NCBI RefSeq assembly: GCF_011762185.1 | Contig: NZ_JAASQJ010000004.1 | Span: 372,001-436,000 of the forward strand | DNA length: 64,000 bases | DNA from: Dyadobacter arcticus | Lineage (GTDB): Bacteria > Bacteroidota > Bacteroidia > Cytophagales > Spirosomataceae | Direction of reading: 5' to 3' | Part shown: piece after piece, positions 1 to 9,108 of the stretch | Layout of the letters: each line of letters opens with the position of its first letter | How positions within the stretch are numbered: the first letter of the stretch is position 1 | Translations under genes and position numbers: made by a program | The notes under the pieces: model-generated | What the model was told of the DNA's origin: nothing | Seen by the model: the letters and a program-made list of their open reading frames with translations, nothing else | Database searches by the model: none

Positions 1-1
1 C

Positions 2-1090
2 CGAAAACGTCCCTGGGTGATCGGTGCCCAATTGGGATTAACAGCCAGTTTCATTGCATTGGCATTCGTACCAGATCCGCTCAACAATTTAGATTTATTG
101 ATGGGTGCAGCATTTCTCGCCTCGTTCTGCGGCGCCTTGCAGGATGCTGCCACCGATGGAATGGCCGTAGATGTACTCGCCGACCACCAGCAGGCCCGCG
201 CTAACGGATTCATGGGCGGGGCAAGAATGATCGGCAGCTCGCTTGCATTGGCCGCTGGCAGCTGGATTTTGAATGTACATGGTTTTACAGCCGCCATTCT
301 GGTGATTTCTGCAATGGTTGGCCTGATGACATTGGTGCCGATCATATTACGTGAACAACCTGAAGAAAAAATTCTTCCTTGGGGACCCGGAACTGCTTCT
401 TTACAAAATCGAATATATCAGGGCACAAAATGGGCAACGATTTTGAAATCCCTGTACAGCGTCTTTCGGTTAAGGGATTCTCTGCTGGTTGCCCTGCTCA
501 TGTTCGTTTCAATGGGCTCTTATAATTATTTTGAAACATTGCTGCCCATTTTTGCCGTTAAAATCACCGGCTGGACTAACACCCTTTATTCCCAGGCATT
601 TGCTACTGCTGATTTGATTGGCGGTATTGCAGGTCTATTGATGGGAGGCTATTTGATTGAGCGGTTTGGAAAAAAACGGATGATAGGCATTTACTTTTTT
701 CTGATCATGTTGATAACAAGTGCACTCATTTTGTCGAAGTCCTACTGGGAAAATAGCACATTTCTTTACGGTTTTATTATCATTTACCGGTGGCTCAATG
801 CATTTGCTAAAATCGGTGTTTATGCCATCGCGATGCAATGCTGCTCCAAGAAAGTTTCCGCAAGCCAATTTACTTTTTATATGACGCTGGGTTCGCTGGG
901 TTCCATGGTCGGTGCGACATTAATCGGACCGATGAAAGAAAATTTCAGTTGGGACGTGACTTTTTTTCTGTTCGTGGTTTTTTTAGCATTTGCCTGGATC
1001 ATCATGTATGTTTTGGACATTACAAAATTGACTAACCAGATTGAACAATTTGAAGTGACGGAAACCAATCAGGAAATCGCTGTAATTTAG
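2..1090 (+). CDS. MFS transporter, AmpG-like (5' truncated by window)
   Basis: The reading frame is open from base 2, before the first possible start (GTG at 17), so the N-terminus lies outside the window. About 362 residues are visible, with some ten hydrophobic segments. An early loop reads GALQDAATDGMAVDVL, which resembles the QD..VDAWAVD loop of AmpG and acetyl-CoA transporter type major facilitator proteins. A second characteristic loop, GGYLIERFGKKRMIG, follows the central cytoplasmic region at about residue 215. It is probably an inner-membrane permease for a muropeptide- or sugar-like solute; the substrate cannot be read from the sequence. The C-terminus is a short polar tail. The family call is good, AmpG function is only a resemblance. 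Confidence 0.85.
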   Translation, partial: RKRPWVIGAQLGLTASFIALAFVPDPLNNLDLLMGAAFLASFCGALQDAATDGMAVDVLADHQQARANGFMGGARMIGSSLALAAGSWILNVHGFTAAILVISAMVGLMTLVPIILREQPEEKILPWGPGTASLQNRIYQGTKWATILKSLYSVFRLRDSLLVALLMFVSMGSYNYFETLLPIFAVKITGWTNTLYSQAFATADLIGGIAGLLMGGYLIERFGKKRMIGIYFFLIMLITSALILSKSYWENSTFLYGFIIIYRWLNAFAKIGVYAIAMQCCSKKVSASQFTFYMTLGSLGSMVGATLIGPMKENFSWDVTFFLFVVFLAFAWIIMYVLDITKLTNQIEQFEVTETNQEIAVI

Positions 1091-1142
1091 CGTGGTATGA
1101 CGGTATGATCATTAAAAAGCAACATTACTCTTACAAAAATCC

Positions 1143-1439
1143 CTACTTCCAATCCGGCTTCGTAGCAATTATAACACCAATATAAACCAGTGTAAAAGCC
1201 AGGCAGACTACCAGAGGAGCGGCTGGAATCCACAGTAGAATGTTGGCTGCGCCTATTTTTCCAGCGCTTTTCAAGCTGAAAGCAATGACCACTACCACTA
1301 CCAGGACTGCGCCGATGAGGTTGATGATGTCGTTATGGCTGGTACCATGTTGCAATGTGAGGGCATCGTACAACGAATTGGCGATGATCAGCAGGATTGC
1401 GATAATGTTGACACTTAGTGCTGCGGTAAACCAGAACAT
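1143..1439 (-). CDS. Small integral membrane protein, unknown function
   Basis: A 98-residue protein with three predicted membrane helices (about residues 3-25, 38-58 and 66-92) and almost no soluble part. It starts with ATG and points towards the MFS gene, with convergent ends 52 bp apart. I do not recognise a domain. The opposite-strand ORF over the same bases is less plausible because it lacks a membrane or globular pattern. The upstream region holds the hairpin at 1492-1522. Confidence 0.6.
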   Translation of the reverse strand: MFWFTAALSVNIIAILLIIANSLYDALTLQHGTSHNDIINLIGAVLVVVVVIAFSLKSAGKIGAANILLWIPAAPLVVCLAFTLVYIGVIIATKPDWK

Positions 1440-1491
1440 GAGCTAGTTGAGTTAAGGGTGAAACTTGGTTTTGTTAAAAATTCGCGAAAAA

Positions 1492-1522
1492 AATCCATTC
1501 TAACGATCCGTTAGAATGGATT
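1492..1522. repeat. Perfect 14-bp inverted repeat with 3-nt loop
   Basis: The arm aatccattctaacg (1492-1505) is followed by a 3-nt loop and its exact reverse complement (1509-1522). A run of seven A lies on the left side, so when read on the minus strand the hairpin is followed by a U-run, like an intrinsic terminator. It lies upstream of the minus-strand 98-aa gene and could be an attenuator or an operator. The rest of the 1440-1770 gap shows no ORF that I can support. Confidence 0.6.
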
Positions 1523-1770
1523 GGCAGTGACTTTTTTCATGGCTAATGTATTTCATAACGCTTGTGCAAATATGCGCCTTCATCTATCCATCGGAATGAT
1601 TTAATGAGGTAGTGGCAGCTTCTAACTATCGAACGGTAAATTTCGGATCAGGCCCGACTTTATCTCTGTGTTGCTTGGCCGGGACATTTCGCCGGTTAAT
1701 TTTTAGGCCCTGCCGTTCAGTAACTTTATTTTGATTATTTAACCTTATTTTGGACTACTTCGGTCAAATA

Positions 1771-4700
1771 ATGCAAACTCAACGCATGAAGGCCTTCCTT
1801 TCAAATGGCAGAATGCCAATATTGGAAAAGTTGAAATCCAGATCTGTCAGTTTGGTTGGGTTTTTAATACTTCTATGGTTGCCGGGCTTCTTGTCTGCCC
1901 AATCAATCTTCCAAAACATTAAATGGCAGGATGGTCTAAGTGCCAAGCAGGTAAGGTGCCTCTACAAAGACGCTACCGGGTTTCTTTGGATTGGGACTTC
2001 CAATGGGTTGAACCGTTTTGACGGCGCGGTAGTAAAGCGGTACAAAAGTGGTCGACACGAGAAAAATCTGTTTATCAACGCTTTACATCCTATCGACGGT
2101 CAAGACAAGTTACTGCTTGGACTTAGACAGGGCGTTACCATTTTTGATAAAAAGACAGCCACTTTTTCAAAGGACGCGCGGTTTGACGCATTAAATAACT
2201 TGACGGTGGTAACCATAGAGTCGGACCCATTGGGCCGGCTATGGATTGGGACGACTTCACGGATCTTTATCTTTGAGTCCGGTAAATTATGGCCAATTGC
2301 CCAGCTGATGCCAGAAGCTTCCATGTTTGGAAGCAATGATTTCTTCCTTTCTGCGCTGGTACTTGATACCGCCCGGCACGGCTTCTGGGTCGCTGGCCGG
2401 ACTCCTGTATTTATAGATTATCAGGCGAAAAAGGTTTATTCGAAAGCTAATAATGTACTGAAGTCTCCGATATTGGAGGTCAATAATGTTCATGCACTCG
2501 CCATTGACGGCAAAAGCAATGTATGGTACGGCTGCGATGACGATCCGTCCCTGAATTTCTGGGATATCAAAACAAATCGCGTCCAAAAATATTTAAACCT
2601 CGATGGCAGGAAGATAAGCGAAGGATGCAACCATCTTTTTGTAGATCACCAAGGAAGGCTGTGGATATCGACCTGGCTTTTCGCGGCTTTTATGAAGGAG
2701 CCGGGGAAACCCATCAAAATGCTCAATTATAGTCAGAATCAGGAGTATACCATTGGATATGGTCATTTCCGGGATGCAATTGAAGACGCTGAGGGAAATA
2801 TTTGGCTGGGGACAATCAACGGAGTAAGCAAAAGCCAGGCCAACTATCCATTAACCTCCATTTATCAATTACCCAATTTTAAGTTTTTCCTGGAAACGGG
2901 GTTTGCACACGCCAATTACATCAGCGTAGATGGCAGTATGATCATGGCCTGCAAAGAGGACGGGATTGTTGCTTATAATACAAATGACGGAACATACAGA
3001 CGTTATGCAGTTTCGGACAAAGAGTTAATCAAAAACAGGTTTGTCATGACTGTTAAAGCAGGCGACACCTGGTGGTTTGCTGGAAATGATGGCATTTACT
3101 ATCTCGAAAAAGGGGCTTCCCAACTTAAAAGCTTCAAAAACATAAAAAAGAGTACGCCGACGAAGTATGCCAATTTTATTTTCGTGGATGACTTTGGGAA
3201 GATCTGGTTCCAGATCGAAGGTGATGCGATCTACCGACATGATCCCGTGCTCAAAAAAACGGACCGTTTTGATGGAAAGGATGAAAAGTTTGGACGCTTT
3301 GTCTTCGGCAACTGTGATAGTTTTGTAAAGCTCAAAAAAAGCAACCACGACATCCTGTTCTCCATGCCGTGGAAAGGATTGCTTAGGTTCAATCACGACA
3401 CCCAAAAATTTGTCTTTTCCGCATCTCATGGCGTTCAAGATCTTGACATCCTTCAAATAGCCGAGGACGACCAGGGCGCCATATGGGCCTCAGTAGGTGG
3501 GCGAGGTATCCTTAAGATGAACACGGAAGGGGAGGTGTTGGATAGCATTAACTCTGCTAACGGACTTTTCTACGATTACATTACGAGCATTGACATTGAT
3601 GCGAAGGGAGCGGTTTGGGGCGCCACCCGCGAAGGGTTGATGTTTTTTAATCCAAATACCAGGGCCGTCACCAAAGTCGACATCGATCTTGGAAAAACAC
3701 TTCAGGATTATTTCAATTTTGTAACCATTGCCCAAGGGAAAGTTTACGCAGTGATGCTGGACCACATTGTAGTTATTGATCCTTTGCGTTTTGCAGGGAT
3801 ACCGGTAAAAAAGCCGCCTTTCATCACTTCAGTTCAGGTTTTGGGGACGGAGAAAGTGAGTTTGCAGAGGAACAATCTACTTGAACTTGAACCCGATGAG
3901 GACTTTATCACCTTTCAATATGCGTCTTTAAACCATCGCGATATCCCTTCGCTCCAATATAGTTACCAGCTGGAAGGCATTGATAAAGGGTGGGTCAATG
4001 CTGCGCGGTCGATTACCGCTTCTTACACCAACCTCTTGCCGGGTGACTATACTTTTAAGGTGCGCAGTACCAATCAATTTGGTGCCTGGATGAATTCTGC
4101 GAGGACGTTGAAAGTATTTGTAAGGCCTTACTGGTGGCAAACCTGGTGGTTTATAGCGTTTTGTTGTTTGATGTTTTTTGGCAGTTTATTTTTTGCCTAC
4201 CGGGCTTATCTCAGGCGAAAACAAAAAATACGTTTTGACAACACCATCGACTATTTTGCAAACTCCGTGTACGGCGATAACTCAGTGACCGAAATCTGCT
4301 GGGACATTGCCCGTAACTGCATTTCCCAAATGCGGTTTGAAGATTGCGTGGTATATCTGCTCAATGAACAAAAGAATATTTTAGTGCAGCAGGCAGCTTA
4401 TGGCCCCAAAAATCCAAAGGGATTTGAAATTGTAAACCCTATTGAAATTCCAGTTGGCAAAGGGATTGTTGGTGCCGTGGCGCTTTCGGGCAAGCCACTT
4501 ATCATTTCGGATACGCGAAAGGATGATCGGTATGTGGTTGACGACCTGGCGCGGCTTTCTGAAATTGCGGTTCCGATATTACATGAGGGCAAGGTGATTG
4601 GCGTGATCGACTCGGAGCATACCAACCGCAATTTTTTCCATGAAAAACATCTTAAGACACTAACTACCGTTGCGGCGATCAGCGCTAATAAAATTGCGGA

Positions 4701-5418
4701 AGCCCTTGCTAAGTCGCAGGCGCACAAGCAGGAACTGATGGTGTTGGAAATTCAGAAGATGTTGGCTGAGAGCCAGTTGATGGCGCTCCGGGCGCAGATG
4801 AACCCTCATTTTGTTTTCAATTGCCTTAATAGTATTCAGGAATGCATTGTCACTCGTAAATATGCAGAAGCCAGCAAGTACTTGAATAAATTTTCCAAGT
4901 TATTCCGGTTGGTATTGAATAATTCAGGAAAAAAACTGGTCAGTCTGGAAGAGGAACGACTGGTTTTGGAACTGTACCTGGAATTGGAATTGATGCGTTT
5001 TGAGCAAAGTTTCAGTTATCAGATCGTATTGGATCCGCGGCTCGACGAAAACCAGATCTTGCTGCCTTCCATGCTACTGCAGCCCTATGTAGAAAATGCA
5101 CTTTGGCATGGCTTGATGTCCAAGGATGGCGACCGCCAGATGCTGATTGAGTTTGTCATGATCGATGAGGATACGTTTTTGTGCAGGATTGACGACAATG
5201 GGGTGGGCAGGAAAAAGTCTTTTGAATTCAAAAGTCAGAACAGCAAGCCCAAAAATCATAAGTCGATGGGTTTGGCCATTTCCAAAGACCGCATCGATAT
5301 TCTGAGCCTGCAAGGTAACCACGCCAGCGTGCGGATCATCGATAAATATGATCCGGAGGGACACGCCACCGGCACTTTGGTTGAAGTAGAATTATCCACC
5401 TATTTGAAAACCCCTTAA
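1771..5418 (+). CDS. Propeller-type sensor histidine kinase (Reg_prop, Y_Y_Y, GAF, LytS-type kinase)
   Basis: A 1,215-residue membrane sensor. I start it at ATG 1771 because the longer option uses TTG 1750; ATG 1786 is also possible. After a signal/anchor segment (about residues 25-45) come many beta-propeller repeats with the LWIGT signature, up to about residue 690. A Y_Y_Y domain follows (703-787), then a transmembrane helix (788-815), a GAF domain (about 821-985) and a PF06580 kinase core. The phospho-acceptor is H1013 in MNPHFVFN. The N-box is LLQPYVENALWHG (1102-1114) and a G-box DDNGVG begins at 1140. The architecture is that of Bacteroidota periplasmic ligand sensors, except that the extra GAF sits between membrane and kinase. 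The LytTR regulator follows after 10 bp and is the likely phospho-partner. The ligand is unknown. Confidence 0.92.
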   Translation: MQTQRMKAFLSNGRMPILEKLKSRSVSLVGFLILLWLPGFLSAQSIFQNIKWQDGLSAKQVRCLYKDATGFLWIGTSNGLNRFDGAVVKRYKSGRHEKNLFINALHPIDGQDKLLLGLRQGVTIFDKKTATFSKDARFDALNNLTVVTIESDPLGRLWIGTTSRIFIFESGKLWPIAQLMPEASMFGSNDFFLSALVLDTARHGFWVAGRTPVFIDYQAKKVYSKANNVLKSPILEVNNVHALAIDGKSNVWYGCDDDPSLNFWDIKTNRVQKYLNLDGRKISEGCNHLFVDHQGRLWISTWLFAAFMKEPGKPIKMLNYSQNQEYTIGYGHFRDAIEDAEGNIWLGTINGVSKSQANYPLTSIYQLPNFKFFLETGFAHANYISVDGSMIMACKEDGIVAYNTNDGTYRRYAVSDKELIKNRFVMTVKAGDTWWFAGNDGIYYLEKGASQLKSFKNIKKSTPTKYANFIFVDDFGKIWFQIEGDAIYRHDPVLKKTDRFDGKDEKFGRFVFGNCDSFVKLKKSNHDILFSMPWKGLLRFNHDTQKFVFSASHGVQDLDILQIAEDDQGAIWASVGGRGILKMNTEGEVLDSINSANGLFYDYITSIDIDAKGAVWGATREGLMFFNPNTRAVTKVDIDLGKTLQDYFNFVTIAQGKVYAVMLDHIVVIDPLRFAGIPVKKPPFITSVQVLGTEKVSLQRNNLLELEPDEDFITFQYASLNHRDIPSLQYSYQLEGIDKGWVNAARSITASYTNLLPGDYTFKVRSTNQFGAWMNSARTLKVFVRPYWWQTWWFIAFCCLMFFGSLFFAYRAYLRRKQKIRFDNTIDYFANSVYGDNSVTEICWDIARNCISQMRFEDCVVYLLNEQKNILVQQAAYGPKNPKGFEIVNPIEIPVGKGIVGAVALSGKPLIISDTRKDDRYVVDDLARLSEIAVPILHEGKVIGVIDSEHTNRNFFHEKHLKTLTTVAAISANKIAEALAKSQAHKQELMVLEIQKMLAESQLMALRAQMNPHFVFNCLNSIQECIVTRKYAEASKYLNKFSKLFRLVLNNSGKKLVSLEEERLVLELYLELELMRFEQSFSYQIVLDPRLDENQILLPSMLLQPYVENALWHGLMSKDGDRQMLIEFVMIDEDTFLCRIDDNGVGRKKSFEFKSQNSKPKNHKSMGLAISKDRIDILSLQGNHASVRIIDKYDPEGHATGTLVEVELSTYLKTP

Positions 5419-5428
5419 CATTTACTCA

Positions 5429-6178
5429 ATGATCAAAGCACTTATTATTGACGACGAACCAAAGGCCAGAAACATTCTCAACTATTACATTGAAGATTTT
5501 ATTGAGGATATCACCGAAGTCCGTCAGGCCGAATCGGTGGATGCGGCGCTCGAAATCCTAAAAACCTATCGCCCATCCCTTGTTTTTCTGGATGTGGAAA
5601 TGCCAAAGAAGAATGGGTTCGATTTTCTAAGATCCTTCAAAGAGCCTGGATTTGAAGTGATATTCACAACCGCATATAACCAATATGCGATCCAGGCCAT
5701 CCGTTTCAGCGCGCTTGATTATCTGTTGAAGCCGGTAGACCCTGACGAACTTAAAGCTTCGGTGGAGCGATTCCGTGCCAAGATGGCGCCGGGACAGCAG
5801 AATAAGGTCTTATTCAATAACCTGGCGGATAATATGACCAAAGGGCATCCGAAAGACTTTCGGCTGGCGATACCATCCAAGGACGGCGTATTTTTCCTGA
5901 CCATCGACCAGATCATCCGGATGCAGGGCGACGGCAATTATACTTTTATTCATTGCAAAGACAAGAAGCCGATCGTTACCAGCAAGACCCTCAAACATTA
6001 TGAGGAAATGCTGGAAGAGTTTGGTTTCATCCGTACGCATAAATCTCACCTGGTCAATCCTTTACACATTGTAAAACTAGCCCCGGACCGCGATTGCCTG
6101 ATCTTGACCGATGGTTCGCAGATCGAAATTTCCCGGAGGAAAAAAGAGGACGTCATTGAAATGTTGAAAATCCGATGA
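5429..6178 (+). CDS. LytTR-family response regulator
   Basis: A 249-residue regulator with an N-terminal receiver domain and a C-terminal LytTR DNA-binding domain (about residues 143-245, including FIRTHKSHLVNP). The acidic pocket D8-D9, the phospho-acceptor D55 in FLDVEMP and the conserved K101 in LLKPVD are all present. It starts 10 bp after the propeller kinase, so the two are almost certainly co-transcribed and form one two-component pair. LytTR proteins bind imperfect direct repeats in promoters. The targets are not visible here, although the adjacent exported SGNH hydrolase is a candidate. Confidence 0.93.
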   Translation: MIKALIIDDEPKARNILNYYIEDFIEDITEVRQAESVDAALEILKTYRPSLVFLDVEMPKKNGFDFLRSFKEPGFEVIFTTAYNQYAIQAIRFSALDYLLKPVDPDELKASVERFRAKMAPGQQNKVLFNNLADNMTKGHPKDFRLAIPSKDGVFFLTIDQIIRMQGDGNYTFIHCKDKKPIVTSKTLKHYEEMLEEFGFIRTHKSHLVNPLHIVKLAPDRDCLILTDGSQIEISRRKKEDVIEMLKIR

Positions 6179-6260
6179 CTTTTACCATTGCCTAAATAAA
6201 TGTTACCGCTCAATTGTTAAGGCTAGGTTGCCGTTTGGGAGGCTGTTCCTTTGTAATCAA

Positions 6261-6623
6261 ATGGAACTTATCATCATTCAAATCTCGTATCTGGTGCAGG
6301 CGGGCGTAGTTTTACTACTTCTCATTATTGCTTTTAAAATCATAAAAGCTTTGAAATCGGCACCTCAGACCGTCGCCCAACGGATCCTTAAACATGGGTC
6401 TGAGGCGAGGGCAAAAGTATTGAGCACAGAACATGTGCCTGGCCTGCAAGACCAGATTAAGCTGCTATTGCAGGTAGAACCTAAGTCGGGAAGAAATTTT
6501 GTTGTAGAGATCGTTGCTAATACACAGGACAATGATGTTATTGAACTGCACTGTGGTTCCACAGTTTCGGTTATGTATAACCCAATCAATCGCCAGCAGG
6601 TGGTTTTAACCGGCAAGCTTTAA
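6261..6623 (+). CDS. Single-pass membrane protein, unknown function
   Basis: A 120-residue protein that I start at ATG 6261; the longer frame begins with TTG at 6228. One membrane helix (about residues 4-28) is followed by a roughly 90-residue soluble part rich in beta-strand-like segments (RAKVLSTEHVPG, VSVMYNPINRQQVVL). The pattern resembles small membrane-anchored OB or DUF3592-like proteins, but I cannot assign a family with confidence. It lies 82 bp after the LytTR gene on the same strand and may belong to the same transcript. Confidence 0.65.
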   Translation: MELIIIQISYLVQAGVVLLLLIIAFKIIKALKSAPQTVAQRILKHGSEARAKVLSTEHVPGLQDQIKLLLQVEPKSGRNFVVEIVANTQDNDVIELHCGSTVSVMYNPINRQQVVLTGKL

Positions 6624-6680
6624 GGTCTGAACTGCGTGCAACACTGGACGGCCCGTTCAGGGATTTACGATTTACTTGTT

Positions 6681-7508
6681 ATGAAAAAATCAATACTACT
6701 GGTTCTTTTAACCCTTATATGCTTTGGAGCCAGGCCGCGCAAGATAAGCTGGGTTGCAATCGGCGATTCGATTACATACCTCAATGATCACAAAGACGAA
6801 ACCGGAAATCGGGTCACAAAAGGTTTTCTTACGCTGATTTCGGAGAAATTTCCTAATGTTGAGTATGTCAATCAAGGGCATAATGGCTGGACATCGCTCA
6901 ACATTGCGGAGAAAATAGAGTCGATCAACTTGGTTAGCGCGGATGTTTATACCGTATTTCTGGGAACGAACGATTGGTGGCAGGGAAAGACCTTGGGCTC
7001 GATTTCGGATTATGAAGATCAAACAGGTACACGAACGGTATACGGTTCATTTCGGGTGATTATCAATAAGTTGAAGATGTTGAATGAAGAGGCCAAGATC
7101 ATCCTGATCACACCGATGCAGCGAGGGGATTTCGTATATATTAATAATATTAAAAACAATGCGTACGGATCCTACAAGCCCAAAAAAGAGCAAACACTCG
7201 AACAATTTGCCGATGCCGTCGAGGAAATTGGCGATTTAGAGAAATTTCCAGTGGTCGATCTATATCATGACTCTGGAATGACGATGGACAATATCGTGAA
7301 TTTCAAGAGGCTGAAAGATCCAGGCACAGGCGAATACAAAAATTACACCTACCCGGAATACACTAACATCCCTTTCGATCCAGAGAAAGACGAATATCCA
7401 TACCCCGTTGAAGCGAGCAACATGACCTATGACGGTCTGCACCCTTCCGATAAAGGCTATGAAATCATCGCCAATATGCTGATTGAAAAGTGGGAAGGGC
7501 TTAAATAG
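6681..7508 (+). CDS. Exported SGNH/GDSL-family hydrolase
   Basis: A 275-residue serine esterase-type enzyme of the SGNH superfamily. I use ATG 6681 rather than the upstream ATG 6636 because it opens directly into a signal peptide (MKKSILLVLLTLICFG). The family blocks are in order: GDS with nucleophile S30 (residues 28-30), a glycine block around NQGHNGW, GTND at 95-98, and DGLHPSDKGY with catalytic D251 and H254 near the C-terminus. The substrate is likely an acylated carbohydrate or lipid in the periplasm or outside the cell. The 3' end overlaps the convergent DUF4468-like gene by 8 bp. Confidence 0.88.
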   Translation: MKKSILLVLLTLICFGARPRKISWVAIGDSITYLNDHKDETGNRVTKGFLTLISEKFPNVEYVNQGHNGWTSLNIAEKIESINLVSADVYTVFLGTNDWWQGKTLGSISDYEDQTGTRTVYGSFRVIINKLKMLNEEAKIILITPMQRGDFVYINNIKNNAYGSYKPKKEQTLEQFADAVEEIGDLEKFPVVDLYHDSGMTMDNIVNFKRLKDPGTGEYKNYTYPEYTNIPFDPEKDEYPYPVEASNMTYDGLHPSDKGYEIIANMLIEKWEGLK

Positions 7509-8046
7509 TGAATTGTTTCAAGCTGGCGAGCAGATTGTACATGGCGGTATTAATCCCATTGTTGTCGGCCTTTAAAATTTTGAGTTGATCTTCCATTTCA
7601 GTCTGTTTTTTCTTATTCGTTTCTGCATTCACGATAATCTCTTTTGCGGTAATATCGTCATTCTCTTTTGCTGTCAGTCGTTCGGGGCTATGCACGGTAG
7701 AAATGCCGTCGAGATTGGTGATTTTGGCAAAATATTGGTTGTCCTGGCATTCAATGGTCAGATCAAACCGGACGTATCCGTACAAAGCATGAATCACTGG
7801 GACGTAACTGGTGATGCGCAGTTTTCCTGAATTCGGATCTTCAAACGCGACCGCATTTTCATAGTTACCGAACGTTTTGGATACCCAATCCTGGACCTTC
7901 TTATAAAGTTCGGCTTTGGCTAAACTGGGCTTTCCTGAATCTGAGTAAAAAATGTTTTTTTCCTGATCCAATGGCAGCAGGCCTTCCTGTGCGAAGGAGT
8001 AGCTGGTCAAAAAAAGAAACAAAATTGAAATGATGATGTGTTTCAA
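7501..8046 (-). CDS. Exported DUF4468-like protein
   Basis: A 181-residue protein with a clear signal peptide (residues 1-19, ending SYSFAQ). The body resembles the DUF4468 group of Bacteroidota exported proteins: a YKKVQDWVSKTFGNYENAV segment, a strand pair GKLRITSYVPV and YVRFDLTIECQDN, then a polar, Lys/Glu-rich helical tail that may be a coiled coil. The function of that family is not established. Its 3' end overlaps the SGNH hydrolase gene by 8 bp. The family call comes from memory of the fold pattern and is moderate. Confidence 0.75.
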   Translation of the reverse strand: MKHIIISILFLFLTSYSFAQEGLLPLDQEKNIFYSDSGKPSLAKAELYKKVQDWVSKTFGNYENAVAFEDPNSGKLRITSYVPVIHALYGYVRFDLTIECQDNQYFAKITNLDGISTVHSPERLTAKENDDITAKEIIVNAETNKKKQTEMEDQLKILKADNNGINTAMYNLLASLKQFTI

Positions 8047-8177
8047 AATGGAAGTGGATGATTAGCGGGCAAATATAGGGAAAACATTTTCCGTCTGCGG
8101 AATAGGGGATTTTGGTTCGTATTAGTTTCAAAAGTCGGATCAATTGGTTACTTTTAAACTACACTAAAACTCAACAT

Positions 8178-8534
8178 ATGATGACCCGATTAAAAAACCT
8201 TACGCTTATTTTTGCAGTTTTGCTGCTGGCCTCTTTCACTGCCCTGCACCACGGCTGGGCCGATTACGATCAGACTAAGCCAACAGATTTCAAGACTAAA
8301 ATCGAAGAATCCATTTACGAAAATCCGCATGTGCTTGCAAAAGTGAAGTACAAAAAGGAATTAATTACCGTATTTCTGGCTCCGACCAGCCGCATGACTG
8401 ACCGTGGATTGACGGCGGATATGATCACAAAAGGCACTTCCGTTCAATTGGTTGCCTATCCCCACAAAACTGAAAAAAATCAGATGCGCGCCGAGCGTAT
8501 TTTTGTCGATGGCAAGAAATTTGAATTGCGCTAA
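8178..8534 (+). CDS. DUF6152-family exported protein
   Basis: A 118-residue exported protein. ATG 8178 (or the ATG three bases later) is chosen over the longer frame at 8112 because it gives a standard signal peptide ending near residue 22. The mature protein begins HHGWADYDQTKPTDF, then IYENPHVLAKV, and ends with a strand-rich region. This is the typical DUF6152 layout: an N-terminal HH motif and a conserved NPH. The family often sits beside DUF6644 membrane proteins, as it does here with a 2-bp gap. A role in metal binding is suggested by the His pair but not shown. Confidence 0.8.
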   Translation: MMTRLKNLTLIFAVLLLASFTALHHGWADYDQTKPTDFKTKIEESIYENPHVLAKVKYKKELITVFLAPTSRMTDRGLTADMITKGTSVQLVAYPHKTEKNQMRAERIFVDGKKFELR

Positions 8535-8536
8535 CC

Positions 8537-9013
8537 GTGCTGGAATTTCTTGACTGGCTTGAAAAATCCTCATGGGCGGTTGGCATCAGGCAATCATTGT
8601 ATCTATACCCGGTATTGGAAATCATCCATATACTGGGTATAGTTATGTTGGTGGGTGCTGCTTTTCTCTTCGATCTCCGTCTTTTAGGTCATTCCAAAAC
8701 TTTGCCGGTAACAGACCTAGCAAAGCATCTGTTGCCCTGGTCTCAGAGAGGTTTAATCCTGATCGTACCCTCCGGCTTACTGCTTTTCATCACCAATGCC
8801 CAGGCCCTGGGAACTGACTTCACCTTCTGGCTGAAAATCGTATTGATTGGTGTCGCCGCGATGAATGTCTGGGTGTTTCACCGGTTTATTTATAAGTTTC
8901 CAAACACCTCCAATGATTCACTGGAGCTTCCAGCTTCTTCTAAAATTTCTGCGCTGATTTCGATTTTAGTTTGGATTGCGGTGATTGCTTGTGGGCGGTT
9001 GCTGGCTTATTGA
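8537..9013 (+). CDS. DUF6644-like four-helix membrane protein
   Basis: A 158-residue inner-membrane protein with a GTG start two bases after the stop of the DUF6152 gene, which implies translational coupling. Four hydrophobic helices are visible (about 24-46, 68-90, 95-115 and 133-155). Conserved-looking histidines lie in or near helices (EIIHILGIVML, WVFHRFIY), a pattern seen in small cytochrome-like or DUF6644 proteins. Its pairing with DUF6152 is a recurrent arrangement in this phylum, to my knowledge. Its biochemical role is unknown. Confidence 0.78.
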   Translation: MLEFLDWLEKSSWAVGIRQSLYLYPVLEIIHILGIVMLVGAAFLFDLRLLGHSKTLPVTDLAKHLLPWSQRGLILIVPSGLLLFITNAQALGTDFTFWLKIVLIGVAAMNVWVFHRFIYKFPNTSNDSLELPASSKISALISILVWIAVIACGRLLAY

Positions 9014-9065
9014 ACCGGATAAAAAGGCATAACAGCACTTTGAAAATTGAAAGCCTGGAATGTGG

Positions 9066-9097
9066 GTTTAATTTTTAGTTTCAGCTGAAAATTAAAC
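9066..9097 (+). promoter_or_regulatory. Hairpin just upstream of the REP-associated transposase
   Basis: Arms gtttaatttt (9066-9075) and aaaattaaac (9088-9097) form a perfect 10-bp stem. The loop contains the small palindrome ttcagctgaa. It ends 11 nt before the transposase ATG. In IS200-type genes such hairpins can occlude the ribosome binding site or mark the left end. Either role is inference here. Confidence 0.5.
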
Positions 9098-9108
9098 GAT
9101 ATCTAGAC

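Noticed and set aside
1240..1446. 68-aa plus-strand ORF
   Set aside because: Antisense to the 98-aa membrane protein, whose three-helix pattern is more convincing.
3025..3456. 143-aa minus-strand ORF in the propeller kinase gene
   Set aside because: Antisense to conserved propeller repeats; no independent support.
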